In this document: positions 34,041-43,716 of the stretch, in pieces
Layout: the number at the start of each line of letters is the position of its first letter
Position numbering within the stretch: position 1 is the stretch's first letter
Assembly (NCBI GenBank): GCA_046757565.1
Contig: JBHHYN010000008.1
Location: forward strand, 1 to 44,715
Direction: 5' to 3'
Length of the DNA stretch: 44,715 bases
DNA from: JBHHYN01 sp046757565
GTDB lineage: Bacteria; Pseudomonadota; Gammaproteobacteria; Eutrophobiales; Eutrophobiaceae
Program-made: the position numbers and the translations under genes
Notes under the pieces: model-generated
What the model was told of the DNA's origin: nothing
Database searches by the model: none
Seen by the model: only the letters and a program-made list of their open reading frames with translations

Positions 34041-35654
34041 TCAGGCAGGCAGCAGGCGTGTTAATACCTCAGCATAGGCGCGTGCATAGTTGCGTGCGCT
34101 GTTTGCCCAACTGAACTCCTGCTGCATCGCAGTCGACATGATCCGGCGCCATCGATCTCCACCTGATCGGTATAACATCAGTGCACGATGGACACTGCCG
34201 AGATAATCACTGGTTGCGATTCCTGAAAATCCGAACCCTGTTGCGGTGTGATCCTTAAGAGACGCATCGGTCGTATCCACCACCGTATCGGCCAGGCCGC
34301 CGGTCATGCGGACAACCGGAATAGTCCCGTAACGAAGACTGTACAGTTGTGTCAGGCCACAAGGCTCGAAGCGTGACGGCATGAGCATAATATCCGCACC
34401 CGCCTGGATCCGGTGTGCGAGGGCTTCATTATAACTGAGATTCACGGCCATTCGGCCCTCATGACTCACGGCGGCTGCACGCAATGCCTGTTCATACTTC
34501 TCCTCACCGGTCCCCAGCACAACCAGTTGCACATCTTCATCCAGCATGAGATCGGCCAACCCGTCAATAATAACATCGATGCCTTTTTGCCCGGTCAGAC
34601 GGCTGATATGCGCCAGCAAGATCGCCTTGTCATTCTCAACCAATCCAAGCTCCTGCTGCAGGGTGCACTTATTCATTTTTTTACCGGCAAGATTATCAAG
34701 CCAGTAATGCCGTTCAATAACAGGATCATGGCGCGGATCCCAGATGCGGTAATCCACCCCGTTCAATATTCCCGTAAGGTTATCAGCGCGGCGCTGCAAC
34801 ACCCCTTCCAGACCACAACCAGAGACCGGCGTAACTATCTCTCTGGCATAACCGGGGCTGACCGTAGTCAACTGATCGGCATAGACCAGGCCACCCTTGA
34901 TAAACGAGAGATCTCCATAAAATTCCAACGCATCCGCTGACCAGAAACCGGCAGGGAGTTTTAAAGAGAGGAAATTGGTATAGGGGAAATTTCCCTGATA
35001 GGCCAGGTTATGGATGGTAAACAGCGTAGCGGGACGGTCCGGGTCCCGTGCCAGTAATGCCGGGGCCAAACCGGTATGCCAATCATGGCAATGTAGCAGA
35101 TCAGGCGTCCAGTCAAGACCGGCCCGCCCCAGGCTGATAAGTCTGAGAACACGGCAGAACAACGAGAATCGCTCGGCATTGTCCGGCCAGTCCTGCCCGG
35201 CCGGGTCGTCATACGGCCCGCCAGGGCGATCGAATAATTCAGGCACGTCAACCAGATAGACAGGGATATCGCTATCCGGAAGGAGCGTTTGTAATAAATG
35301 AAAACGGATATTTATCTCTGCAATATCGATTTCTCTGCCGGCTTTTATCCGATCTACCTGTCTGAGCACATGCCTGTAGGCCGGCACTACGATACGTATG
35401 TCGAATCCCTGCTCGTGCAGTGCTATCGGCAGATAACAGGCGACATCAGCCAGTCCCCCCGTCTTGATCAACGGGTACACTTCACTCACGGCAAATAAAA
35501 TACGGGGGTTAGGATCCTTAAGATTATCCGTTGCGGGATCTCCAGATTCAGCTTTTACGATGTTGTCCGGCCTTGTTTTAGAATTATTTTTATTCAACCG
35601 TCGTCCTGTTACACAGTTTCTATTACCGTTGTTGACCGTCAGCCAGCTGTACAT
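34041..35654 (-). CDS. glgA: Glycogen synthase (ADP-glucose type)
   Basis: A GT5 glycosyltransferase of up to 537 residues that transfers glucose from ADP-glucose to the growing alpha-1,4-glucan. The family opening ILFAVSEVYPLIKTGGLADVACYLP, with the ADP-glucose-binding KTGGL, begins near residue 52; the preceding residues are not conserved, so the true start may be later than the ATG used. A C-terminal PSRFEPCGLTQLYSLRYGTIPVVR motif is typical. It overlaps glgB by 16 bases. Confidence 0.94.
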   Translation of the reverse strand: MYSWLTVNNGNRNCVTGRRLNKNNSKTRPDNIVKAESGDPATDNLKDPNPRILFAVSEVYPLIKTGGLADVACYLPIALHEQGFDIRIVVPAYRHVLRQVDRIKAGREIDIAEINIRFHLLQTLLPDSDIPVYLVDVPELFDRPGGPYDDPAGQDWPDNAERFSLFCRVLRLISLGRAGLDWTPDLLHCHDWHTGLAPALLARDPDRPATLFTIHNLAYQGNFPYTNFLSLKLPAGFWSADALEFYGDLSFIKGGLVYADQLTTVSPGYAREIVTPVSGCGLEGVLQRRADNLTGILNGVDYRIWDPRHDPVIERHYWLDNLAGKKMNKCTLQQELGLVENDKAILLAHISRLTGQKGIDVIIDGLADLMLDEDVQLVVLGTGEEKYEQALRAAAVSHEGRMAVNLSYNEALAHRIQAGADIMLMPSRFEPCGLTQLYSLRYGTIPVVRMTGGLADTVVDTTDASLKDHTATGFGFSGIATSDYLGSVHRALMLYRSGGDRWRRIMSTAMQQEFSWANSARNYARAYAEVLTRLLPA

Positions 35655-37834
35655 TCCAGTACCAGGCCGCCCAAGGGCGGTAAGGTGAGGCTAATGGAAT
35701 GAGGTCTGCCCATCCAGGATACAGGTGTTGAATAAACACCCCCCTGGTTACCGGTATTAGTCCCACCATAGCAGCCGGAGTCGGAATTCAGTAACTCCCG
35801 GTAATATCCGCTCCTGGAAACACCCAGACGATAGTCATATCTCGGCAACGGGGTAAAATTCAAGACTACCACCAGGAATCTGTTCTTTTTCCTGCGGAGA
35901 TAACTGAGTACAGACTGGGAAGCATCGTGGCAATCAATCCATTCAAATCCCTGCTGTTCAAAGTCATGATAATGCAGCTCAGGATAGTCAACATAGAGGT
36001 GGTTCAATTCTGCCACAAGTAATCGTATCTGCGCATGCGCCGGTTCTTCAAGCAGTTGCCAGTCAAGAGAACTGGCATGATCCCACTCCTGCCATTGCCC
36101 CAACTCGTTCCCCATGAACAACAATTTCTTGCCCGGATAGGTAAACATATAGGTATATAACAGGCGCAGATTGGCAAACCGTTGCCAGTCATCGCCCGGC
36201 ATCTTCGCAATCATGGAACCCTTACCATGCACCACCTCATCATGGGAGAAGGGCAAAACAAAGTTTTCGTGAAAGGCGTACAGCAGGCCGAAAGTCAGAT
36301 GATCGTGATGGTAGTGACGATGCACCGGATCTTTACCCATATACCCCAGGGTATCGTGCATCCACCCCATGTTCCACTTCATGGAGAAACCGAGGCCGCC
36401 AACCCAGGACGGCCGGGTTACCTGCGGCCATGCCGTGGATTCCTCGGCCACCATGATGACGCCGGGATACTGGCTCAATACATGGTGGTTGAGTTTACGG
36501 ATGAATGCGATCGCCTCAAGGTTCTCATTACCTCCGTATTCGTTTGGCAGCCATTCCCCCTGCGTGCGTGAATAATCGAGGTAGAGCATGGCCGCTACTG
36601 CATCGACACGCAGACCGTCCAGATGGAATTCCCGGATCCAGTACAGCGCATTGGAGATCAGAAAGCTCCGTACTTCGTGGCGGTCATAGTTAAACACCAA
36701 TGTACCCCACTCGCGATGTTCGCCCCGGCGGGGATCTTCATGCTCATACAGCGGGGTTCCATCAAAGCGGGCCATTGCATGCTCATCTTTGGGAAAGTGT
36801 CCCGCCACCCAGTCAAGAATGATTCCGATACCATGGCGGTGGCAGCTATCCACCAGATAGCGAAAATCATCCTCCGATCCATAGCGGCTGGTCGGTGCAT
36901 AAAAGCCGGTTGTCTGGTAACCCCAGGATTCGTCCAGGGGGTGTTCGCTTACGGGTAGCAATTCGATATGGGTAAAACCCGTCTCTTTGAGGTAAGAAAT
37001 TAATTGATCGGCGATTTCGCGGTAGTTGAGGAAACCTCCATCCCCGCGACGCCGCCACGATCCCAGGTGCAGTTCATAAATTGACAGCGGCGCATGCAGG
37101 TAATCGACGGCCTGGCGGGATTCGATCCATGCAGTATCGCCCCAGCTGAAATGGTTGTTTTGTGGGATGATGCCGGCCGTGGCGGGTCTCGGTTCAAACT
37201 GCCGGCCATAGGGATCGCTCTTGATCAGGATCGCACCACTGCCCCTGGCGCGGATCTCAAACTTGTAGTTCATCCCTGCCTCGATCCCGGGGACGAATAA
37301 TTCCCAGACACCGCTCGAACCACGGACGCGCATCGGGTGGCAGCGCCCGTCCCAGTGATTGAAATCGCCGATGACGCTCACCCGCTCGGCATTCGGCGCC
37401 CACACGGCAAACAGAACACCTTCGATGGATTCAACCGATGTACACCGGGCGCCCAGAAACCGGTAAGCCTGCTGGTGTTTTCCTTCATTGAACAGATGCA
37501 GATCATAATCGCTGATCTGGGGTGGGAAACAGTAGGGTTCGTAGTGATCGTATTCATGCCCTGCCTCATCCCGCCAGATGATGCGGAACCGGTCCGGGAT
37601 GCTGTTCAGGGGACCGCACCACTCGAAGACATCACTCCCCGCTATGCGTTGCATGCGCGCGCCGTTGCCGGCAAGCCTGGCTGTTTTTGCCCTCGGCAGC
37701 AGGCTGCGCGCTGCCTCGGACAGGCCCAGACAGTGTTTGCCCAGGATAACGCCCGGATCGTGATGCCTGAGCGCCTTCAAACGGGCCAGATCATCGGTGT
37801 GCACTGCCGCTTGTGAGGTGTTCGATGGGCTCAT
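35639..37834 (-). CDS. glgB: 1,4-alpha-glucan branching enzyme
   Basis: A GH13 enzyme of 731 residues that creates alpha-1,6 branches in glycogen. An N-terminal extension and a CBM48 domain (VWAPNAERVSVIGDFNHWDG) precede the catalytic barrel with DGLRVDAVAAML (nucleophile Asp), VMVAEESTAWP (acid Glu) and FSHDEVVHGKGSM. The ATG at 37834 overlaps the glk stop by one base (TAATG); a GTG five codons earlier is possible. Confidence 0.96.
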   Translation of the reverse strand: MSPSNTSQAAVHTDDLARLKALRHHDPGVILGKHCLGLSEAARSLLPRAKTARLAGNGARMQRIAGSDVFEWCGPLNSIPDRFRIIWRDEAGHEYDHYEPYCFPPQISDYDLHLFNEGKHQQAYRFLGARCTSVESIEGVLFAVWAPNAERVSVIGDFNHWDGRCHPMRVRGSSGVWELFVPGIEAGMNYKFEIRARGSGAILIKSDPYGRQFEPRPATAGIIPQNNHFSWGDTAWIESRQAVDYLHAPLSIYELHLGSWRRRGDGGFLNYREIADQLISYLKETGFTHIELLPVSEHPLDESWGYQTTGFYAPTSRYGSEDDFRYLVDSCHRHGIGIILDWVAGHFPKDEHAMARFDGTPLYEHEDPRRGEHREWGTLVFNYDRHEVRSFLISNALYWIREFHLDGLRVDAVAAMLYLDYSRTQGEWLPNEYGGNENLEAIAFIRKLNHHVLSQYPGVIMVAEESTAWPQVTRPSWVGGLGFSMKWNMGWMHDTLGYMGKDPVHRHYHHDHLTFGLLYAFHENFVLPFSHDEVVHGKGSMIAKMPGDDWQRFANLRLLYTYMFTYPGKKLLFMGNELGQWQEWDHASSLDWQLLEEPAHAQIRLLVAELNHLYVDYPELHYHDFEQQGFEWIDCHDASQSVLSYLRRKKNRFLVVVLNFTPLPRYDYRLGVSRSGYYRELLNSDSGCYGGTNTGNQGGVYSTPVSWMGRPHSISLTLPPLGGLVLECTAG

Positions 37835-38880
37835 TACCTTGTCCGCCACCCAGTCAATCGCTGACTGGCCATATAGGCCGCCCCATCAAGATTGAGATCG
37901 CCGCTCACGAGATAGACAGGATACCGCTTCAAAAACTCCCCGCGGATAGTATTGTCATGCAATGCACTCAAGAAACGGCTCTGTAAAATAAAGGCGATAT
38001 TCTTTTTTGTTGTTGCGCCCGCCAGGTAAATGCCGCCATAGGGCTGGAAACTCAGGGCCAATACCTGCGCCAGGGCCCCCGCACAGCGGTAATACATATG
38101 CAGTGCTGCCGTGCAGTCAGCATCGCTGTACTGCATCGCCCGCTCCGCTATCTCTTTTGCGCCCAGGACCGTCCCGGTTTTATTATTATTAAGAGCAATA
38201 CACGCATGCATATTTTCCAGCCCTTTGGCAGAGATAAAATCCTCCCAGGAAGGACGGACCTTGCCCAGTTTTTCCCCGAGGGCATGCAGCAAGTGCGCCT
38301 GTTCGGCGTCCAGGACAGGAATCGGCGTATGTTGCACCTCGCAGGATACGGCCAAGTAACGATCCTGACCGTTTTCCGGGTATGGCGCAAGCAATCCTGC
38401 GGTACCAACCCCTGTGCCGGGTATAATCAGCACCGCATTATCGCTTTGCCGAACTTCTGTATCCATATCTGCAACAGGGTACAAAAGTGTGGCATCAAGG
38501 CGATCATATCCCGACTTATGGGCCATCAGACCATGACAGGCAGCTTCCATGTCGTTGATTAACAAGGTCCGCTCCGGCGGCAGGCCGGCCTGGATAAGGT
38601 GGTTCAGATCCAGTTCACGGGGTTCCGGCCAGTTGGTCATGGAGACCGTTGCGCCGCTAACCGGGCCTGCGCAGCAGAGCACGGCCATTTCCAGCCATCC
38701 CTGCCTACCCGACTCCGCAACAAGGTCCCGGACAAAGCCTGATAACGTCCTTATATCGCCGATTTCAGCATGCCTGTCGGCGATGGGTGATGCATTCACG
38801 GACGGATCCGCCGTGACCGCAATAATTCTTGCGCGCGTATTTGTCCCCCCTACATCCATTATTAATACAGTTTTAACCAT
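37834..38880 (-). CDS. glk: Glucokinase
   Basis: A 348-residue glucokinase of the Glk family that makes glucose 6-phosphate. MDVGGTNTRARI near the start is the ATP phosphate-binding loop, LLINDMEAA contains the catalytic Asp, and IPGTGVGTAG is the second nucleotide loop. The sequence is clearly divergent from E. coli Glk but keeps the order of motifs. It heads the glk-glgB-glgA operon, suggesting it recycles free glucose released from glucan turnover. Confidence 0.88.
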   Translation of the reverse strand: MVKTVLIMDVGGTNTRARIIAVTADPSVNASPIADRHAEIGDIRTLSGFVRDLVAESGRQGWLEMAVLCCAGPVSGATVSMTNWPEPRELDLNHLIQAGLPPERTLLINDMEAACHGLMAHKSGYDRLDATLLYPVADMDTEVRQSDNAVLIIPGTGVGTAGLLAPYPENGQDRYLAVSCEVQHTPIPVLDAEQAHLLHALGEKLGKVRPSWEDFISAKGLENMHACIALNNNKTGTVLGAKEIAERAMQYSDADCTAALHMYYRCAGALAQVLALSFQPYGGIYLAGATTKKNIAFILQSRFLSALHDNTIRGEFLKRYPVYLVSGDLNLDGAAYMASQRLTGWRTR

Positions 38881-38886
38881 CAGTTC

Positions 38887-38985
38887 TTAATGGGTCTTGT
38901 TATGGATAATTACCCGGAATTGTAGTGGCTGAAGCGGCAGAACGCCCGAAATGAACCGATTAATCACTAGTTTTAGTTTTCCCAT
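38887..38985 (-). CDS. Possible 32-residue leader ORF before glk
   Basis: A short frame (MGKLKLVINRFISGVLPL...) with a strong AAGGAG eight bases before its ATG ends six bases before the glk start codon. glk itself has no clear ribosome binding site, so the short frame could couple or regulate its translation. It resembles no protein I know. The rest of the 335-bp divergent gap (38986-39215) is A/T-rich, presumably holds the two promoters, and shows no other structure I can support. Confidence 0.35.
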   Translation of the reverse strand: MGKLKLVINRFISGVLPLQPLQFRVIIHNKTH

Positions 38986-39215
38986 TTTATCCACTCCTTT
39001 GGACTAAACTATAAGATAAAAATAGCGTCTTATTCTGTTATCAGAGCATAAAAAAAGCATATCAAACAGGGACATTTAAGGAGATTGATCGAAATCATAT
39101 AGACCCGTTAATAATTTCCTTACCATTACCATAACAGTCATTGCGTAATAGGGCCATCAGGTCCAACAGCTAGTCTCTGTAATAACGTAGCAAGACCAGT
39201 AATTAAGGTAAGATA

Positions 39216-40487
39216 ATGATACGACGACGTGAACGGCGCTCCATAGACCGGATTATTCGTGAAACACTCGCGGTAGTCATGGCGGGGGGGCGTGGCACAC
39301 GGCTTAACCGGTTGACCGCCAGACACAGTAAACCCGCTGTGTCGTTCGGCGGGAAATACCGCATCATCGATTTCACCCTCTCCAACTGCATTAACTCGGG
39401 CATCCACAAGATCGATATCCTGACGCAATACCGGGCCCATTCTCTTATCCAGCACGTGGAACGGGGCTGGTCTTTCTGCCGCGATGAATTTGGCGAGTTT
39501 ATCGAACTGCTTCCAGCCATGGAGCGCTATGAGTCTTCATCCTGGTACCAGGGCACCGCTGACTCCGTTTATCAAAACCTGGATATAATCCTTGAGCACC
39601 GGCCATCTTATGTGCTGGTGCTGGCTGGGGACCATGTCTATAAAATGGACTACGGTGTGATGATTGCTGCGCATGCTGAAAACAGTTCGGACGTTACGGT
39701 TGGTTGCGTCGAGGTCCCGCTTAAAGACGCCCACAACTTTGGCTTGTTAAACGTGGACGAAGACAACCGTATTACCGGTTTTCATGAAAAGCCCGCTAAC
39801 CCGCAGTCTCTGGTTGGCCATGGCAATACAGCCCTGGCATCCATGGGTATTTATCTGTTCTCCATTGACTTTCTGGTCAAAATTCTAGAGGAAGACGCCA
39901 GATCACCCACTTCGAGCCATGATTTCGGCAGAGATATTCTGCCTGCCATCTATAAGAAACATCGTCTCTACGCCTGTCCTTTTAATAACTTTGAGAACAG
40001 CGATCACGGTTACTGGCGGGACGTCGGTACCGTCGATGCCTACTGGCAGGCAAACCTGGAACTCATCGGCGTCACCCCGCCCTTGAACCTGTATAATCAG
40101 GACTGGCCTATCCGCTCTCACCAGGCCCAGCTGCCGCCGGCTAAATTTGTGTTCGATGACGATGACCGCCGCGGTATGGCAGTGGACTCAATGGTCTCGG
40201 CAGGTTGCATCATATCCGGCTCGAAGCTCCGTCATTCACTGCTTTCCAATAACGTACGGATACACTCCTATTCCCTGATTGAAGACTCAGTGTTACTGCC
40301 CGGTGTCGTCGTGGGACGTCATTGCCGCATAAAGAAAGCAGTCATCGATAATGATTGCCGGATCCCTGAGGGCACGGTTATTGGTGAAAATCCCGGCAAG
40401 GACGCCAATCGCTACCATGTGACGCCCAATGGGGTAGTGCTGGTTTGTCCTGACATGTTGGGCCAGCAAGTACGCTATGGCACATGA
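39216..40487 (+). CDS. glgC: Glucose-1-phosphate adenylyltransferase
   Basis: A 423-residue ADP-glucose pyrophosphorylase, the committed step of glycogen synthesis. The N-terminal nucleotidyltransferase motif VVMAGGRGTRL is followed by RHSKPAVSFGGKYRIIDFTLSNC, with the basic residues used for allosteric control, and GTADSVYQNLD. A left-handed beta-helix with hexapeptide-like repeats (VRIHSYSLIEDSVLLPGVVVG) closes the protein. It is divergent from glk-glgB-glgA and overlaps the GH57 gene by 11 bases. Confidence 0.96.
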   Translation: MIRRRERRSIDRIIRETLAVVMAGGRGTRLNRLTARHSKPAVSFGGKYRIIDFTLSNCINSGIHKIDILTQYRAHSLIQHVERGWSFCRDEFGEFIELLPAMERYESSSWYQGTADSVYQNLDIILEHRPSYVLVLAGDHVYKMDYGVMIAAHAENSSDVTVGCVEVPLKDAHNFGLLNVDEDNRITGFHEKPANPQSLVGHGNTALASMGIYLFSIDFLVKILEEDARSPTSSHDFGRDILPAIYKKHRLYACPFNNFENSDHGYWRDVGTVDAYWQANLELIGVTPPLNLYNQDWPIRSHQAQLPPAKFVFDDDDRRGMAVDSMVSAGCIISGSKLRHSLLSNNVRIHSYSLIEDSVLLPGVVVGRHCRIKKAVIDNDCRIPEGTVIGENPGKDANRYHVTPNGVVLVCPDMLGQQVRYGT

Positions 40488-42180
40488 AACACCGCTGAAA
40501 GTTGTGCTTTGCTGGCACATGCACCAACCCGATTACCGCAATTACATCAGTAACGAATTTCAACTGCCCTGGGTCTATCTGCACGGGATCAAGGACTATG
40601 TCGATATGGCGGCCCATCTTGAAGCCGTTCCACAAGCCAGGGCGGTAGTCAACTTCAGTCCGGTGCTGTTGCGGCAACTGGAAGAGTATGAACGGCAGAT
40701 AGAGAGCTGTCTGAACGGCACCGGGCCCATCCGCGATCCGCTCCTGGAGGCGCTGGACGCTCCTGTATTTCCGTCCGACAACGAACACCGTCTTGCCATC
40801 GTAAAGGCCTGTCTGCGTTCCAATCAGAAACGCCAGATCGAGCGCTTCAGTCCCTACCAGCGGCTGGTCGACATCGCCAACCTGGTCATCCATGATGCGG
40901 AACACGGCGCCTACCTCAGCAACCAGTATCTCGCCGATCTGGTTACCTGGTACCATCTGGTCTGGCTCGGCGAGACCGTAAGGCGCACGGACAAACGCGT
41001 GAAAAAACTGATCGAGCAAGGCGGAGGCTATACCCTGCACCAACGCCGCACGTTGTTGAAGATCATCGGCGAACTGTTGTCATCATTGCCGGGCCGTTAT
41101 GCGCGCCTGGTGGATGGCGGCCAGCTTGAGTTGTCCATGTCACCCTATGCCCATCCCATGATCCCCTTGCTGCTGCAATTCAAGGATGCACGGGAGAGCC
41201 TGCCGGATATACACCTGCCAGTACTGGATGCCTATCCGGGAGGGATGGAACGCAGTAACTGGCACCTGCAGCGGGGCCTGGAACTGTTCGAAGATTATTT
41301 CGGGCAACGTCCGCTGGGTTGCTGGCCGGCAGAGGGCGGTATCAGCTCGGCAACCATGGCGCTTATCGCCGGGGCCGGTTTTCGTTGGCTGGCAACCGGC
41401 GAGCGCGTCTTGAGAAACAGCATCAATGGGTCACTATCCGGCGATGATGCATACTGCATCTATAATACCTACTGCAACAAAGAGTCTACCCTGCGTCTGT
41501 TCGCTCGTGACGATACCCTGTCGGACCTTATCGGCTTTACCTATGCCGACTGGCATGCCGATGATGCCGTCGCCGATTTAATTAGTCGGCTGGAATCGAT
41601 TGCGGATGGATGCGCCAACATGGAAGAGGCCGTTGTTACCATCATCATGGATGGCGAGAATGCCTGGGAGTATTACCCGGAAAATGGTTATTTCTTTCTG
41701 TCGGCGCTATACCGGCGACTGGCTGAGCACCCACGGCTGCAACTGTGCAGGTTTCAGGATCTGCTTGATACTCGTGCGTCCCCGCTAGACAGAATCGTCG
41801 CCGGCAGTTGGGTGTTCGGGACCTTTTCCACCTGGATTGGTGATGAAGACAAGAACCGTGCCTGGGACATCCTTGGTGATGTGAAACGCGTCTATGACGA
41901 AGTCTGTACAAACACGAAACTGGAACCACAACAGCAGGCAAGGATCGATGCGCAACTTGCGATCTGTGAGGGATCGGACTGGTTCTGGTGGTTCGGAGAT
42001 TATAATCCCGCTGAAACGGTCAGGGATTTTGAGCGGTTATTCCGTATCCATATCTCCAATCTGTATCACATGCTGGGTCAGGAACCTCCCCAATACCTGT
42101 CCCAGATACTCGCCCACGGGACGGGAGCACCAAAACTGGGTGGGGTGATTCGCCCTGGCCGTCCCGATAATTCCCAATAA
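40477..42180 (+). CDS. Glycoside hydrolase family 57 protein (alpha-glucan active)
   Basis: A 567-residue GH57 enzyme. The opening VVLCWHMHQPDYRN is a GH57 motif; the nucleophile is E286 in CWPAEGGIS and the acid/base D392 in IIMDGENAWEYY. Members hydrolyse or rearrange alpha-1,4/1,6-glucans (amylase, glucanotransferase, branching enzyme). A GH13 branching enzyme is present already, so an amylase or glucanotransferase role in glycogen remodelling is more likely, but this is inference. There is no signal peptide, so it acts in the cytoplasm. Confidence 0.9.
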   Translation: MAHETPLKVVLCWHMHQPDYRNYISNEFQLPWVYLHGIKDYVDMAAHLEAVPQARAVVNFSPVLLRQLEEYERQIESCLNGTGPIRDPLLEALDAPVFPSDNEHRLAIVKACLRSNQKRQIERFSPYQRLVDIANLVIHDAEHGAYLSNQYLADLVTWYHLVWLGETVRRTDKRVKKLIEQGGGYTLHQRRTLLKIIGELLSSLPGRYARLVDGGQLELSMSPYAHPMIPLLLQFKDARESLPDIHLPVLDAYPGGMERSNWHLQRGLELFEDYFGQRPLGCWPAEGGISSATMALIAGAGFRWLATGERVLRNSINGSLSGDDAYCIYNTYCNKESTLRLFARDDTLSDLIGFTYADWHADDAVADLISRLESIADGCANMEEAVVTIIMDGENAWEYYPENGYFFLSALYRRLAEHPRLQLCRFQDLLDTRASPLDRIVAGSWVFGTFSTWIGDEDKNRAWDILGDVKRVYDEVCTNTKLEPQQQARIDAQLAICEGSDWFWWFGDYNPAETVRDFERLFRIHISNLYHMLGQEPPQYLSQILAHGTGAPKLGGVIRPGRPDNSQ

Positions 42181-42216
42181 CACCCTCTGTAACCTTGACA
42201 AAAAGGTAGACGAGGC

Positions 42217-43689
42217 GTGACCAGTACCCATACGCATAATTGTTTACGCCGGCGCCGCTCCGGTTGCCTGTTACATCCCACTTCTCTTCCCGGCGGCGGA
42301 CTGGGAACGGATGCCGTAAGGTTTATTGATTTTCTTGCCGGGGCGGGATTCTCGGTCTGGCAGATGTTGCCGGTGAATAACACCGATAAGTATGGTTGCC
42401 CCTATCAGGGGACATCGGTCCATGCCGGCAATCCCCGCTTCATCGATCTCATGCCTCTTTCGCAGAAGGAGTGGTTGAACGTAAATCGCTTGAATAACCG
42501 TAGTAATAATTTGGCGGCAGTTTCCGCCCTTATCGCCGAGGCCCGCCACGGCTTCATCCGGCGCGCCACCGATGTCGAACTCGGCGACTATCAGGCCTTC
42601 AAACAGACACACATCCACTGGCTTGATGACTACGCGCTCTTTTCGGCTATAAAACAGGAGCATCAAGGCAAACCCTGGTGGAAATGGCCACAGAGACTTC
42701 GCATGCGGGACAAGACGGCGCTGAAATCGTTCAGTGAAGAGCATAGCGAACAAATAGAAAACTACTGTTTTGAGCAATTTCTCTTCTTCAGTCAATGGCA
42801 GGAGCTGCGCAAGCTGGCACATGACCGGGGGATACTATTGTTTGGCGATGTACCGATTTTCACGGCCCATGACAGTGTCGATGTCTGGGCGTATCCCGAT
42901 TATTTCCAGCTTGATGAGGCCGGGCAACCAACGGTCGTTGCCGGCGTCCCACCGGATTATTTTTCCCCGACTGGTCAACGCTGGGGCAATCCGGTCTACA
43001 ACTGGCCACATCTGGCAAAGGACGGTTTTCGATGGTGGGTAGAGCGGCTGCGCACACAACTTGAACTGTTTGACCTGGTGCGGCTGGATCACTTCCGCGG
43101 CTTCGTCGCTCTCTGGGAGATTCCGGCACATTGCCCGACCGCCGAGGAGGGCACATGGCAACCGGCGCCGGGACGGGAACTCTTCAAAATCTTCCACAAG
43201 GAATTCGGTGACCTCCCCCTGATTGCCGAAGATCTGGGAATTATCTCGGAGGAGGTGGTGAAACTGGCTGATGATTTTATGCTGCCCGGAATCAAGGTGC
43301 TGCAATTCGCCTTCGACAATAGTGCGGGCAATCCTTATTTACCGCATAACCACAACCTGAATAGCGTCGTCTATACCGGCACCCATGATAACAATACGAC
43401 ATTAGGATGGTTCTGTAATCTGGATGACACAAAGCAGCAGCATGTACTTGAATATCTGCAATACCCAAACGAAACCATGCCCTGGCCATTAATCAACAGT
43501 GCCCTCCAGTCCGTTTGCCCGCTCGCCATTGTGCCCATGCAGGACCTGCTCGGTCTGGATGCTTCACACCGCATGAATACCCCCGGCACCATGGCGGGAA
43601 ACTGGCGCTGGCGGTTTGATTGGGAATGGATCACATCCGATTTGATAAAAAAGTTATGGCATCTGAATGCGCTGTACGGACGGCTTTAA
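42217..43689 (+). CDS. malQ: 4-alpha-glucanotransferase (amylomaltase)
   Basis: A 490-residue GH77 enzyme that moves glucan chains between maltodextrins. Family motifs are RSGCLLHPTSLPGGGLGTDA, the WQMLPVN segment, GDVPIFTAHDSVDVWA, LVRLDHFRGFVALWEIP (nucleophile Asp), IAEDLGIIS (acid Glu) and YTGTHDNNTTLGW. The start is a GTG with AAAGG about ten bases upstream. The gene lies 36 bases after GH57. Confidence 0.95.
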   Translation: MTSTHTHNCLRRRRSGCLLHPTSLPGGGLGTDAVRFIDFLAGAGFSVWQMLPVNNTDKYGCPYQGTSVHAGNPRFIDLMPLSQKEWLNVNRLNNRSNNLAAVSALIAEARHGFIRRATDVELGDYQAFKQTHIHWLDDYALFSAIKQEHQGKPWWKWPQRLRMRDKTALKSFSEEHSEQIENYCFEQFLFFSQWQELRKLAHDRGILLFGDVPIFTAHDSVDVWAYPDYFQLDEAGQPTVVAGVPPDYFSPTGQRWGNPVYNWPHLAKDGFRWWVERLRTQLELFDLVRLDHFRGFVALWEIPAHCPTAEEGTWQPAPGRELFKIFHKEFGDLPLIAEDLGIISEEVVKLADDFMLPGIKVLQFAFDNSAGNPYLPHNHNLNSVVYTGTHDNNTTLGWFCNLDDTKQQHVLEYLQYPNETMPWPLINSALQSVCPLAIVPMQDLLGLDASHRMNTPGTMAGNWRWRFDWEWITSDLIKKLWHLNALYGRL

Positions 43690-43716
43690 GTCAGGAACGC
43701 CTCTGATATTTATATA

